NCBI GenBank assembly: GCA_018266895.1
Contig: JAFDZQ010000042.1
Location: 1-37,108 of the forward strand
Length of the DNA stretch: 37,108 nt
Reading direction: 5' to 3'
Origin: Bacteroidota bacterium
GTDB lineage: Bacteria; Bacteroidota; Ignavibacteria; Tepidaquicellales; Tepidaquicellaceae
Shown: positions 9,457 to 17,120 of the stretch, piece after piece
Position numbering within the stretch: the stretch's first letter is position 1
How the letters are laid out: each line of letters begins with the position of its first letter
Made by a program: the position numbers and the translations under genes
The notes under the pieces: generated by a model
Databases searched by the model: none
Told to the model about the DNA's origin: nothing
Seen by the model: only the letters and a program-made list of their open reading frames with translations

Positions 9457-9480
9457 TTATGCAAATTACAATTTGCATAA
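9457..9480 (-). terminator. AT-rich hairpin after the DUF5670 gene
   Basis: TTATGCAAATT (9457-9467) and AATTTGCATAA (9470-9480) form a perfect 11-bp inverted repeat. It begins one base after the stop codon of the DUF5670 gene. It has no U-tract on the - strand, so it may protect the mRNA 3' end rather than terminate. Confidence 0.5.
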
Positions 9481-9481
9481 G

Positions 9482-9631
9482 TTAGACTACTTTTCTGCCC
9501 TGTATCAGCCTGATTACAAGAGTAATAATTGCTATTACCAGCAGTACATGTATAAATCCACCCATAGTGTAGGATGAAACCATTCCTATGAGCCAAAGAA
9601 CAAGAAGTATTACAAAAATTGTCCACAACAT
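9482..9631 (-). CDS. DUF5670 (Lmo0937-type) small membrane protein
   Basis: This 49-aa protein starts at ATG 9631 behind a purine-rich Shine-Dalgarno stretch (AGGAAAGGAAA). It begins MLWTIFVILLVLWLIGMV and has a second hydrophobic segment, GGFIHVLLVIAIITLVIRL, then a basic end. The spacing of the two helices and the central Gly-Gly-Phe/Ile-His is the pattern of the Lmo0937/DUF5670 family of tiny two-helix inner-membrane proteins, often near stress genes. The function is unknown. It sits 91 bp downstream of the YtxH gene on the same strand. Confidence 0.82.
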   Translation of the reverse strand: MLWTIFVILLVLWLIGMVSSYTMGGFIHVLLVIAIITLVIRLIQGRKVV

Positions 9632-9722
9632 AATAATTTTCCTTTCCTGAGTTTATTTTTATAAATGATTAATTGTATTTAAATATCTGATAAAATTTAG
9701 TATTGATTAATCTTTAAAGCAT

Positions 9723-10223
9723 TTATTTCTTTGAATTTGTTCTGTCTTCATTGTAAATGTTTTTGTATCCCTTAGAACTGTCTTTTTTGCTGTTTCTTTC
9801 TTCCTGAAATGCTTCCACTCCTGATTTTACTTCATCATTTACTTTTGATATCTCTTCTGTCAGTGCTTCTTTACCGTGATTCATTAATTCCTTTGCTTTA
9901 TCGGTAATAGAATCCAGTTTTTCTTTCCCGCCGGATAAAATATCACCGGAAATTTCCGAAGCTGATTCAATCTTTTTTTTCCCGCTGTCAATTAATTGTC
10001 CGGCTTTGTCCTTTGTATCAGCTATTATTTCCGTGGCTTTGACTTTTACATTTTCAATAATGCGGTCAGAACTGTCAAGTAACTCATCTTTCTTTGCGTT
10101 TATGTTTTTTCTCAATTCCTTACCGCTTTTTGGAGCGAATAAAAGCGCAATTAATCCGCCGATAGCTCCGCCTGTTATTAATCCTTTCAGATAACCTTTT
10201 GTATTTTTAACATTTTCACTCAT
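9723..10223 (-). CDS. YtxH domain-containing protein
   Basis: This 166-aa protein has the YtxH signature near its start: a short basic segment, a glycine-rich hydrophobic segment (GLITGGAIGGLIALLFAP, about 15-32), then KSGKELRKNI. The rest is a long charged amphipathic helix with apolipoprotein/LEA-like heptads (KDKAGQLIDSGKKKIESA and similar). The tail is very hydrophilic and Ser/Lys/Asn-rich. YtxH proteins are general-stress or envelope-associated proteins of unknown biochemistry. The start is supported by GGAGGAA about 8 nt upstream of the ATG. It is probably co-transcribed with the downstream DUF5670 gene. Confidence 0.88.
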   Translation of the reverse strand: MSENVKNTKGYLKGLITGGAIGGLIALLFAPKSGKELRKNINAKKDELLDSSDRIIENVKVKATEIIADTKDKAGQLIDSGKKKIESASEISGDILSGGKEKLDSITDKAKELMNHGKEALTEEISKVNDEVKSGVEAFQEERNSKKDSSKGYKNIYNEDRTNSKK

Positions 10224-10307
10224 TTCTGATTCCTCCGATCGTTATTTAATTATTAAGTTTTGAAAATATTGTTTCTATAGTTTTACAGCAGTGATATGAT
10301 TATAAAA

Positions 10308-10343
10308 ATTAAGAGTAAAAGAAGTTTCTCTTTTACTCTTAAT
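10308..10343 (-). terminator. Rho-independent terminator of the beta-barrel gene
   Basis: A perfect 15-bp stem (10308-10322 with 10329-10343) has a 6-nt loop. On the - strand it runs into a short U-tract (TTTTTA). It lies 17 bp after the stop codon of the 10360-10941 gene. Confidence 0.85.
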
Positions 10344-10359
10344 GTGCTAACAAATTTAT

Positions 10360-10941
10360 TTATAATCTTATATCAATTCCGACCAGCGGTGAAAGGAAAC
10401 TTGTAGATCCGCCTTCAGTAAGAATATTGTGATATTTCACTTTAACGATAAGGTCTACAGTTCTGCCAAGATTCAATGTTGCTCCGACTCCTGCGTTGAT
10501 ACCGAACTTTGTATCCGATACTTTTGGAACTTCTCTTCCGCCAAGTATAAATGCATCCTGTGTCAATGTATATCCGCCTACTCCTGCTTCAACAAACATT
10601 GCTGACTTAAGATTTTTTGAAGTAAAGAAATATCTCGGTCCTACAGTATATTCCATAATGTTATTATTCGGAAGGTCACTGGAAGTTTTATTTGAGAAAA
10701 TATTGTAACCAAATTTACCGAAGAATCCGACCTCTTTATTTACTCTGTAACTAACATCCAGTCCAAAACTCGGACCTGTTTTGAAATTATCACCGAAAGT
10801 TCCAATGGGAAATGATACTCCGCCAACGGGACTTACTGAAAATACAGGATACGGTGACTTAATTTTGGTCTGTGACTGAGCTGAAACGCCCATAACTAAA
10901 AATAATACTAATGTAGCAATAAGAAATTTAATGGTTTTCAT
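10360..10941 (-). CDS. Outer-membrane beta-barrel protein, predicted sigma-54 target
   Basis: This 193-aa protein has a Sec signal peptide (about 1-22, ending GVSAQ/SQ). The mature chain of roughly 170 residues is an alternating-hydrophobicity beta-barrel: GPSFGLDVSYRVNKEVGFFGKFGYN, then MEYTVGPRYFF, FGINAGVGATLNLG and a C-terminal strand ending IDIRL. The size fits an eight-stranded porin-like or OmpX/OmpW-type barrel. The terminal residue is Leu rather than Phe. The gene is divergent from the histidine kinase. Its upstream region holds the sigma-54-like box at 11063-11084 and the activator element at 11141-11167, so I infer control by the neighbouring two-component system. Confidence 0.85.
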   Translation of the reverse strand: MKTIKFLIATLVLFLVMGVSAQSQTKIKSPYPVFSVSPVGGVSFPIGTFGDNFKTGPSFGLDVSYRVNKEVGFFGKFGYNIFSNKTSSDLPNNNIMEYTVGPRYFFTSKNLKSAMFVEAGVGGYTLTQDAFILGGREVPKVSDTKFGINAGVGATLNLGRTVDLIVKVKYHNILTEGGSTSFLSPLVGIDIRL

Positions 10942-11062
10942 TTTTTACCTTTCTGTTTTTGGTTTAATAAAAATTTTGAATACAAAATATGACATTTGAA
11001 AATGCAGAAATTAAATTGTATCTTTTAACATAATCAATACTCCACTCGGTATTTGATATATA

Positions 11063-11084
11063 CTTATTCATTTTCGGTGCCATA
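11063..11084 (-). promoter_or_regulatory. Sigma-54-like promoter of the beta-barrel gene
   Basis: Read on the - strand, TATGGCAC is followed by three bases and AAATGAATAA. GG and the downstream GA have the spacing of -24/-12 elements. The -24 half matches TGGCAC perfectly, while -12 reads TGAA rather than TTGCA. The same box occurs at 15747-15768. The predicted 5' UTR is about 110 nt. Confidence 0.6.
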
Positions 11085-11140
11085 AAAATACTCTCCTGAA
11101 TGAGTGGTTTTAACGGTTTTTAAAGTTCAGAAACTTTAAA

Positions 11141-11167
11141 ATTGACAGAGTTGACAGTATTTGTCAG
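11141..11167 (-). promoter_or_regulatory. Upstream activator element (TGACA-N5-TGTCA plus third half-site)
   Basis: The palindrome at 11152-11166 is flanked by a third half-site at 11143-11147. Aligned on the - strand with 15664-15690, 19 of 27 bases are identical, including every half-site core base but one. The palindrome centre (11159) is 78 bp from the first G of the -24 GG at 11081. The element also lies just upstream of the kinase gene on the + strand, so it could serve both directions. Confidence 0.65.
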
Positions 11168-11188
11168 TTATTCAAATATTTTTGAGTT

Positions 11189-14092
11189 ATGGGTTCATAC
11201 TTTTATCAAAAGCTTTCCGACAGATTCATAAAAATTGACAGGAATTTTCCTCTCGAAAAATTTATTCCTACGGCATTCTTAATATTTTTGCTTTGTGTAT
11301 TTATATTAAGTATTATTACATACCATAATATAGAGCGGTATAAAAGTGATTTGAACTGGATTAATCATTCTAATGAAGTAATCAAGCAGGTTGAAGATCT
11401 GAAATCTAAATTATTTGAAATTCCGTTTACAAAAACGGGCTATGCAAATACCGGTGAAAAAGATTATCTGTCACGGTATGATCTTCTGGTAAATGATCTC
11501 AATAACTCCGTAATTAATCTGAAAAAACTGACTTCTGAAGATACTGGGCAGCAGAAACTATTGTTCGAAATAGATTCTCTTGCAACAAAGAATATTTCAA
11601 TTATTAAATCATCATTAACAGATACTGTACGCGCCGATTCTTCATCGTCTGAATATTCTGAAAGACAGGTAAAAACTCCAAATATTATACAGAATAACTT
11701 AGCAAAGATAAAAGAGATTACAAGTGAATTCAGGGAAAACGAAATCACTATATTAAAAAGCAGAACCCGTGAAGCCGATCGTACAAATTCCAAGATACAG
11801 TTGTTCATTCTCATAACAGGCCTGTTTTCGTTTGCAGTGATAGGATTTTCGCTTTACATCTCTGATATACTGTTAAAAAATAAAAATAAAACCGATAAGC
11901 TGCTGCTTGAATCCTACAGCGGACTTGAAAAAAGAGTTAACGAGAGGACGCTGGAATTACAGGAAACAAACGAAAAATTGCATGACGAAATTACAGTAAG
12001 GAAGAAAACAGAGGATATCCTGCGTGAAAGCGAACAAAGATTCCGCCTGCTGGCAGATTCTGCTCCCGTGCTAATCTGGATTTGCGATAAAAACAAGCAA
12101 TATAATTACTTCAATAAAGCTTGGCTTGAATTTACAGGCAGATCAATAGATCAGGAAACAGGTAACGGATGGAGACTTGGAGTGCATCCGGATGATTTAA
12201 AAAAATCTCAGGATGTATTCATAACAGCATTTGATAAAAAAGAGCCGTTTGAAATGGAATACAGATTAAGAAATTCACGAGGAGATTATATATGGCTGAT
12301 GGACAAAGGGATTCCGAGATATGAAGGAAATGAATTTGCAGGATACACTGGCTCCTGTATGGATATAAATGAAATAAAGAAAAATGAAAGATTTCTGAAA
12401 ATACAGTATGATGTCTCAAAAACACTTGCCGAATCAGATTCACTTGAAGAAGCTTCAGGAAATCTATTGAGAAATATTTGCAGCGATATTGGCTGGAATT
12501 TCGGAATTCTATGGCTTGCTGATGAGAAAAATGAATATGTTAAACCCGATTATTTCTGGAGTGAAGATGACAATGATGCTGCGCTGAATTCCGGATTGTA
12601 CAATGACTCAATGAAGTTTTCAAAAGGAATGGATTTCACCGGGACAATATTCAAAGAAGGGAAATCAATGTGGACAAAGGATTTAAGCAATGCCAAGTCT
12701 TTTAAAAGACTTGAAGGTCTTTCCAGAAAGGGCTGGAATTCAGGATTGGGAATACCAATATCGAACGGAAAGGAGACTATTGCGATATTTGAATTCTTTA
12801 ATAAAAAACACATTGAAGAAAAAAAGGACCTGATAGAAGTCCTGGAATCTGCCGGACGGCAAATCGGTAATTTCATAGAAAGGAAAAAATCCGAAGAAAA
12901 GCTGAGATTAAGTTATATTGAACTGGAAAAGAAAGTAAAAGACAGAACAAATGAACTCGCAAATGCTCTTACAAAACTGATCAGGGAAAACGAAGAAAAA
13001 GAACTGATACAAAACAAAATCAAACTCTTCGCACATGCAGTAAGAAGCATTAAAGACTGCGTATTTATTACTGACCTAAACCTCAGAACGATTTTTGTGA
13101 ATGAAGCTTTTGAAACGACTTACGGATATTATTTATCCGAAATATCGGAAAAAGAGATCCCGATATTGTCCGATGATAATGTAAGCGCCGGTTTAAAAAA
13201 AGATGTTCTCGAAAGAAACCTGATGAAAGGCTGGAAAGGCGAGCTTATGACAAAGAGAAAAGACGGGACAACTTTTAATACATATTTATCAACATCTTTT
13301 ATCCGAAACGATGAAGGAGATGCAAATTCAATTGTCGGCATATGCCAGGATATATCTGAGATTAAAAATGCTGAGGAGGAACTCAGAAAAACAAATGCTA
13401 TCTTAGTAGAGACTCAGAATGAGCTGATTTACAATGAAAAGTTTGCCGCTCTGGGTAGATTCTCATCCGGGGTTGCTCATGAGATAAGAAATCCGCTTGC
13501 CAATATAAGCAGTCTCGCACAGCTTATCTCAAAAACCAGTCTGGATGAAAAAAATAAAAGACGGCTGAATTATATAATATCAAATGTCGAGATAGCCAAT
13601 AAAATCATAAAAAATCTTCTGAGCTTTGCCACTCCGGGAGACCTGGATTTCCGGGAAGTAAATTTGGGGGAAATGCTTGGTAATGTTCTTGAAAATGTAG
13701 AGGCAAGATGCAATATTAACGGAATTAAAATAGTTAAAGATATTCCCGGGGATTTAAGCCTTCTGCATCTTGATAAATTAAAACTTGAAAATGCGTTCAT
13801 GAATTTTATTTCAAATTCCATTGAATCAATGAGTAAAGGCGGAACTCTGACAGTAAGAGTGCAGGAAGACAAAGTCTGTAAAGATATGATAATAGATATT
13901 ATTGATACCGGTGTCGGCATTTCGGAAGAAAACATAGATAAAATTCTTGAACCGTTTTTCACAACAAAGGATGACGGAGTGGGACTGGGTATGGGATTAT
14001 CCTATCAGACTATAATATTACATAAAGGTAAGTTTAAAATAGAAAGTAAAGTCGGCAAGGGAACAACTATACATATCAAATTGCCAATTTGA
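11189..14092 (+). CDS. Membrane-bound PAS/GAF sensor histidine kinase (NtrB-like)
   Basis: This 967-aa protein has a first membrane helix at about 27-46. A helical extracytoplasmic sensor of about 155 residues follows (CHASE3-like four-helix type), then a second helix at about 204-226. Next come a coiled coil, PAS (about 285-395, with a typical PAC segment YTGSCMDINEIKK), GAF (about 405-570), another coiled coil and a second PAS (about 625-735). The transmitter has the H-box SSGVAHEIRNPLANIS with H764, an N-box in NFISNSIES, then DTGVGIS and a G2 box GVGLGMGLS. HEIRNPLANI is the NtrB/AtoS-type H-box that pairs with sigma-54 activators. The cognate regulator starts 16 bp downstream. The activator element ends 22 bp before the start codon, which suggests autoregulation. 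Confidence 0.95.
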   Translation: MGSYFYQKLSDRFIKIDRNFPLEKFIPTAFLIFLLCVFILSIITYHNIERYKSDLNWINHSNEVIKQVEDLKSKLFEIPFTKTGYANTGEKDYLSRYDLLVNDLNNSVINLKKLTSEDTGQQKLLFEIDSLATKNISIIKSSLTDTVRADSSSSEYSERQVKTPNIIQNNLAKIKEITSEFRENEITILKSRTREADRTNSKIQLFILITGLFSFAVIGFSLYISDILLKNKNKTDKLLLESYSGLEKRVNERTLELQETNEKLHDEITVRKKTEDILRESEQRFRLLADSAPVLIWICDKNKQYNYFNKAWLEFTGRSIDQETGNGWRLGVHPDDLKKSQDVFITAFDKKEPFEMEYRLRNSRGDYIWLMDKGIPRYEGNEFAGYTGSCMDINEIKKNERFLKIQYDVSKTLAESDSLEEASGNLLRNICSDIGWNFGILWLADEKNEYVKPDYFWSEDDNDAALNSGLYNDSMKFSKGMDFTGTIFKEGKSMWTKDLSNAKSFKRLEGLSRKGWNSGLGIPISNGKETIAIFEFFNKKHIEEKKDLIEVLESAGRQIGNFIERKKSEEKLRLSYIELEKKVKDRTNELANALTKLIRENEEKELIQNKIKLFAHAVRSIKDCVFITDLNLRTIFVNEAFETTYGYYLSEISEKEIPILSDDNVSAGLKKDVLERNLMKGWKGELMTKRKDGTTFNTYLSTSFIRNDEGDANSIVGICQDISEIKNAEEELRKTNAILVETQNELIYNEKFAALGRFSSGVAHEIRNPLANISSLAQLISKTSLDEKNKRRLNYIISNVEIANKIIKNLLSFATPGDLDFREVNLGEMLGNVLENVEARCNINGIKIVKDIPGDLSLLHLDKLKLENAFMNFISNSIESMSKGGTLTVRVQEDKVCKDMIIDIIDTGVGISEENIDKILEPFFTTKDDGVGLGMGLSYQTIILHKGKFKIESKVGKGTTIHIKLPI

Positions 14093-14108
14093 ATTAAATA
14101 ATTAAAAA

Positions 14109-15452
14109 ATGGAAAAAATATTAATTGTAGATGATAATGAAGTATTGAGGTTTACTTTAACTGAACTCTTAGAGGAATCAGGATTTGAATGTAATGCAGT
14201 TGCTGAAGGGATTGCCGCACTTGAGGAAGTTAAAAAAAATACTTACGACCTGGTCATTCTGGACCTTAGACTTCCGGGCATGAACGGTCTTGAAATCCTG
14301 AAAAAAATCAAAGAACTGAATAGTCAAATACCTGTGATCATGCTGACTGCATTCGGTGAAATTAAAACGGCAGTTGAGGCAATAAAAATCGGAGCTCTTG
14401 ATTTTGTTACAAAACCGTTTGATAATGATTCGATGATAGTTCTGATAAAAAAAGCTCTTGAGGTGAAATATCTGAAGCAGGAAGTCAATTTGCTCAGAAA
14501 AAAGTTAGACGAAAACTACAGACACGGAAATGTCATAGGAAATTCCGAATCAATGAAAAAAGTATTTGAACAAGTGAATATAGTGGCTCCGACTAACCTG
14601 AGCGTTTTGATAGAAGGCGAAAGCGGAACCGGCAAAGAAGTAATCGCATGTATGATACACAGTTTAAGTGACAGAAAAGATAAAAATTTTATTGCAGTAG
14701 ATTGCGGCGCAATCCCGGAGTCTCTCATTGAAAGCGAATTATTTGGTCATGAAAAAGGAGCTTATACTGATGCAAAGAATGCAAAGGAAGGTAAATTTGA
14801 ACTGGCACATGAAGGAACAATTTTTCTTGATGAAATCACAAATCTCTCGGATCCAAATCAGATTAAGCTGCTGAGGGTATTGCAGGAAAGAAAAGTCACA
14901 AGACTTGGTGCAAAGAAATCCATAAATCTGGATATCAGGATTATTGCTGCAACAAATATTAAATTGGCTGAAGCTGTGAACAGTAAAAGATTCAGACAGG
15001 ATCTCTATTACAGATTAAATGAATTTCTGCTTGAGCTGCCCCCATTAAGAGAAAGGAAAGAGGATATCAGCTTGTTTGTAGATCATTTTATAAGTGACAG
15101 CAATAAAGAGCTGAATAAAAACGTCAAAGGCGTTACCGGTAAAGTGATGGAAAAATTAATATCACATTCCTGGAATGGTAATGTAAGAGAACTCAGAAAT
15201 ATAATACGAAGAAGTGTTCTGTTGTCAAAACAAGAAATAATCGACTCAATAGAAATCCCCGATGAAATCAGAATATTATCTCAGGAGACCTTAAAGTCAA
15301 ATTCCATTTCAGAAATAAAAGATGATATAGAAAGGGATATTATTTTAAAAGCAATACAGGATGCTAACGGAAATAAAATACTGGCTGCGAAAAATTTAAA
15401 TATGAATGAAAGGACTTTCTACAGGAAAATTAAGAATCTCGGTATCAGCTGA
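14109..15452 (+). CDS. Sigma-54-dependent response regulator (NtrC/AtoC type)
   Basis: This 447-aa protein has a receiver domain (1-120) with phospho-acceptor D52, T80 and K102. The AAA+ domain (about 140-370) has Walker A GESGTGKE (170-177), Walker B IFLDE (238-242) and the sigma-54-contact loop GAYTDA (217-222), where most relatives have GAFTGA. A C-terminal Fis-type helix-turn-helix (about 405-447, ending NERTFYRKIKNLG) binds enhancers. It forms an operon with the kinase and is followed by a terminator. I infer that it recognises the TGACA/TGTCA elements at 11141-11167 and 15664-15690. The D at loop position 5 is a known minor variant, and it deserves attention next to the odd -12 sequence of both predicted promoters. 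Confidence 0.95.
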   Translation: MEKILIVDDNEVLRFTLTELLEESGFECNAVAEGIAALEEVKKNTYDLVILDLRLPGMNGLEILKKIKELNSQIPVIMLTAFGEIKTAVEAIKIGALDFVTKPFDNDSMIVLIKKALEVKYLKQEVNLLRKKLDENYRHGNVIGNSESMKKVFEQVNIVAPTNLSVLIEGESGTGKEVIACMIHSLSDRKDKNFIAVDCGAIPESLIESELFGHEKGAYTDAKNAKEGKFELAHEGTIFLDEITNLSDPNQIKLLRVLQERKVTRLGAKKSINLDIRIIAATNIKLAEAVNSKRFRQDLYYRLNEFLLELPPLRERKEDISLFVDHFISDSNKELNKNVKGVTGKVMEKLISHSWNGNVRELRNIIRRSVLLSKQEIIDSIEIPDEIRILSQETLKSNSISEIKDDIERDIILKAIQDANGNKILAAKNLNMNERTFYRKIKNLGIS

Positions 15453-15474
15453 ATCTAAGGCAAACTCTGCAGTT

Positions 15475-15503
15475 AATCCGGCTTTTAAATCCGGATTTTT
15501 TTT
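15475..15503 (+). terminator. Rho-independent terminator of the two-component operon
   Basis: AATCCGG (15475-15481) pairs with CCGGATT (15491-15497) around a 9-nt loop. An uninterrupted T-run to 15503 follows. It begins 23 bp after the regulator stop codon. Confidence 0.85.
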
Positions 15504-15663
15504 ACTTCCATAATTCCTGTGCAGTCCAAACCGCTGTAATCTAAACATTAATTGGATTAAAACCGTCCGCACCTTCTGCATTTATAACAAAAGAATATAT
15601 TTCACCTCACTTTTTAATTCTTTTAAAAACATATCAGCCTTTGTAACAACTCAGACAACTACA

Positions 15664-15690
15664 CTGACAAAATTTGTCATTACTGACAAG
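15664..15690 (+). promoter_or_regulatory. Upstream activator element (TGACA-N5-TGTCA plus third half-site)
   Basis: The palindrome is TGACA (15665-15669) and TGTCA (15675-15679), with a third TGACA at 15684-15688. It matches 19 of 27 bases of the element at 11141-11167. Its centre (15672) is again 78 bp from the first G of the -24 GG at 15750. This arrangement is typical of NtrC-family enhancer sites. Confidence 0.65.
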
Positions 15691-15746
15691 ATATAAATTT
15701 AAGATTTTACTTTCATTCAGTTTTTATGTAAAAATTCAAACTTTCC

Positions 15747-15768
15747 TATGGCACAGTAAATGAATAAT
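15747..15768 (+). promoter_or_regulatory. Sigma-54-like promoter of the small-protein operon
   Basis: TATGGCAC, three bases, then AAATGAATAA, the same box as at 11063-11084. It has an ideal -24 element and GA at -12 with canonical spacing. Transcription would start near 15775, giving a leader of about 27 nt with a strong Shine-Dalgarno (AAGGAGG, 15789-15795) before the ATG at 15802. The rest of 15453-15801 holds only the terminator and enhancer. Confidence 0.6.
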
Positions 15769-15801
15769 AATTATTAAAAATTTAGAATAAGGAGGCTATT
15801 T

Positions 15802-16008
15802 ATGGAAAACATTAATGATAAGAATATAAAAAGTTCTAAAGAAATCGAATACGAACTTGCAGTATACGGGATTCGATCAGCTTTCGAAATAAATTTTGAC
15901 AGTGATGAACAGAATAAAATTAATTCAAAAGCTAATTCAATTAAAAATGACAATAAGAACTTTAATAAGGAGTTCAACGATAACAGCAGTAAATTATTTA
16001 TCCAATAA
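15802..16008 (+). CDS. Small Asn/Lys-rich hypothetical protein, predicted sigma-54 target
   Basis: This 68-aa protein is very hydrophilic, rich in Asn, Lys, Ser and Asp, and probably disordered after residue 35. The N-terminal part, with KEIEYELAVYGIRSAFEI, could form one amphipathic helix. It has no signal peptide, cysteine or membrane segment. Translation is credible because a full AAGGAGG lies 6 nt before the ATG, and the predicted activator element and promoter lie directly upstream. I do not recognise the family. A stress-induced disordered protein is possible but unproven. Confidence 0.65.
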   Translation: MENINDKNIKSSKEIEYELAVYGIRSAFEINFDSDEQNKINSKANSIKNDNKNFNKEFNDNSSKLFIQ

Positions 16009-16053
16009 TAATTTATTAATTAACAAAAGTATAATTAACTAAATCAAAAAAAT

Positions 16054-16278
16054 ATGAAAAATACTGATAATCAAACAGATAAGCTAAAGGAAGCGGAAAA
16101 TGATATTCTCAAAAATCCGGAAACAAATAAATTTATTGCTACAGTACATACTCTTAATCATAAAGATGATGTAAAAAAAGAAACTGCAGAAGATGAAAGT
16201 ATTTCCGAGCTTAATAATGAATCAAAAACAAAATATAACATGCAAAACAGGAATCAGCCCTTAAAATACATTTCATAA
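16054..16278 (+). CDS. Small acidic/basic hydrophilic hypothetical protein
   Basis: This 74-aa protein is dominated by Lys, Glu, Asp and Asn, without hydrophobic core, signal or cysteines. It resembles the preceding 68-aa protein in composition only. It starts 45 bp after that stop codon on the same strand, with no hairpin between, so both would share the sigma-54-like promoter. There is no clear Shine-Dalgarno, which is common in this lineage. The family is unknown, and a chance ORF cannot be excluded. Confidence 0.45.
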   Translation: MKNTDNQTDKLKEAENDILKNPETNKFIATVHTLNHKDDVKKETAEDESISELNNESKTKYNMQNRNQPLKYIS

Positions 16279-16459
16279 GACTAATCTATAGGCTGAAATC
16301 AAAAAAAATTTGTTGGAATCTGCATTTATTATACAGTGGTAATATGCATCAGCGAATGAAACAAAAACAAATTTACTAAATTAAATATAATTTTAATTCA
16401 AAGGTCTTTTCTTAAAATGTATACTTCAATATAAAATTCATATTTAATCTCACCATCAA

Positions 16460-16499
16460 CCTGCTTTTGTTTAATTTTTTTAAATTAAACAAAAGCAGG
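16460..16499. terminator. Perfect 18-bp hairpin
   Basis: 16460-16477 pairs without mismatch to 16482-16499 around a TTTT loop. It is the first strong structure after the two small genes and may end their transcript, although no T-run follows on the + strand. Confidence 0.5.
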
Positions 16500-16588
16500 C
16501 CACTTCTTTAAATATGAATGGATTAAAAGAATTTTACAAAGAATTTTAAAGGATAAATAAAGTTTCTGAATAAAAGTAAATTTTAAAT

Positions 16589-16650
16589 CTGCCCGGATAA
16601 TAATGTTATTGGGGAATAATATTAAGGGGTTAGCTACGGGCAGGTTTTTT
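16589..16650 (+). other. CTGCCCG/CGGGCAG inverted repeat with T-run, possible RNA element or terminator
   Basis: CTGCCCG (16589-16595) pairs with CGGGCAG (16637-16643). The flanking AAA/TTT can extend the stem. The 41-nt enclosed segment contains two G-runs (GGGG at 16611 and near 16626), and TTTTTT follows the stem. The layout is that of a structured RNA ending in its own terminator, but I recognise no family. Confidence 0.35.
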
Positions 16651-16826
16651 ATTCTGCAAGAAAAAAAGTGCTTCAATTTCGTATTTCCTACACCTGTTTA
16701 ATTCAAATCCGTAATGATTCATTTTCATCTGTCCTAAGTAATTTATATTTAATAAATCCGCAGTCCCTGTTTAAACTAATCATAATTTTACGAATCACAT
16801 TTACTGCCCTTCCCGTTGAAAGAGAT

Positions 16827-16943
16827 TGTCTCAAAGCCATAGATTATTTTAACACAGAGACCCATAGATACAGAGGACTTTAAATTTTGTTTGTTTTTTC
16901 TGTGCCTCTATGTCTTTGTGTTGATTTCTCTAGTTTTGAGACA
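16827..16943. repeat. Nested inverted repeat, MITE/REP-like
   Basis: The outer arms are TGTCTCAAA (16827-16835) and TTTGAGACA (16935-16943). The inner arms are AACACAGAGAC (16851-16861) and GTCTTTGTGTT (16912-16922). CATAGA/TCTATG pairs lie further in. From memory, AACACAGAGAC-type sequences recur in intergenic regions of related genomes. No coding capacity. Confidence 0.5.
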
Positions 16944-17112
16944 CTCTCGAAAAAGGGGAGGGTAGGATGGGGTTGTTTCAAAAAGTTTACATTTTATTCA
17001 TTTTTTAATAGAAATAAATATTTATTACAAAAATAAATTAATTTGGACAACACTGGATTTAAATTTAAATGGGGGAATAAAGATTTTCAGTTTTATTAAA
17101 ATTAAAAATCTC

Positions 17113-17120
17113 TATTTTTG
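17113..17120 (+). promoter_or_regulatory. Possible TAnnTTTG promoter box before the three-gene module
   Basis: TATTTTTG matches the Bacteroidota-type -7 element, 33 bp before the ATG at 17154. A good -33 TTG is not visible at the expected distance, so support is weak. Confidence 0.3.

Larger units (their letters stand above)
9129..9481. other. Intergenic region holding two hairpins
   Basis: No coding potential was found between the small lipoprotein and the DUF5670 gene apart from the hairpins at 9365-9426 and 9457-9480. GTATC...GATAC half-sites (about 9150-9175) lie in the upstream region of the lipoprotein. No clear promoter box could be assigned. Confidence 0.4.

Noticed and set aside
14804..14820. 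TGGCACATGAAGG, a TGGCAC match
   Set aside because: It lies inside the regulator's coding sequence, lacks the -12 element and has no enhancer-like site at 78 bp; the same holds for the TGGCAC matches near 21526 and 34424.
16485..16676. 63-aa open frame on the - strand
   Set aside because: It spans the inverted repeats of the non-coding region, is composed of simple AT-rich codons and has no ribosome-binding site.
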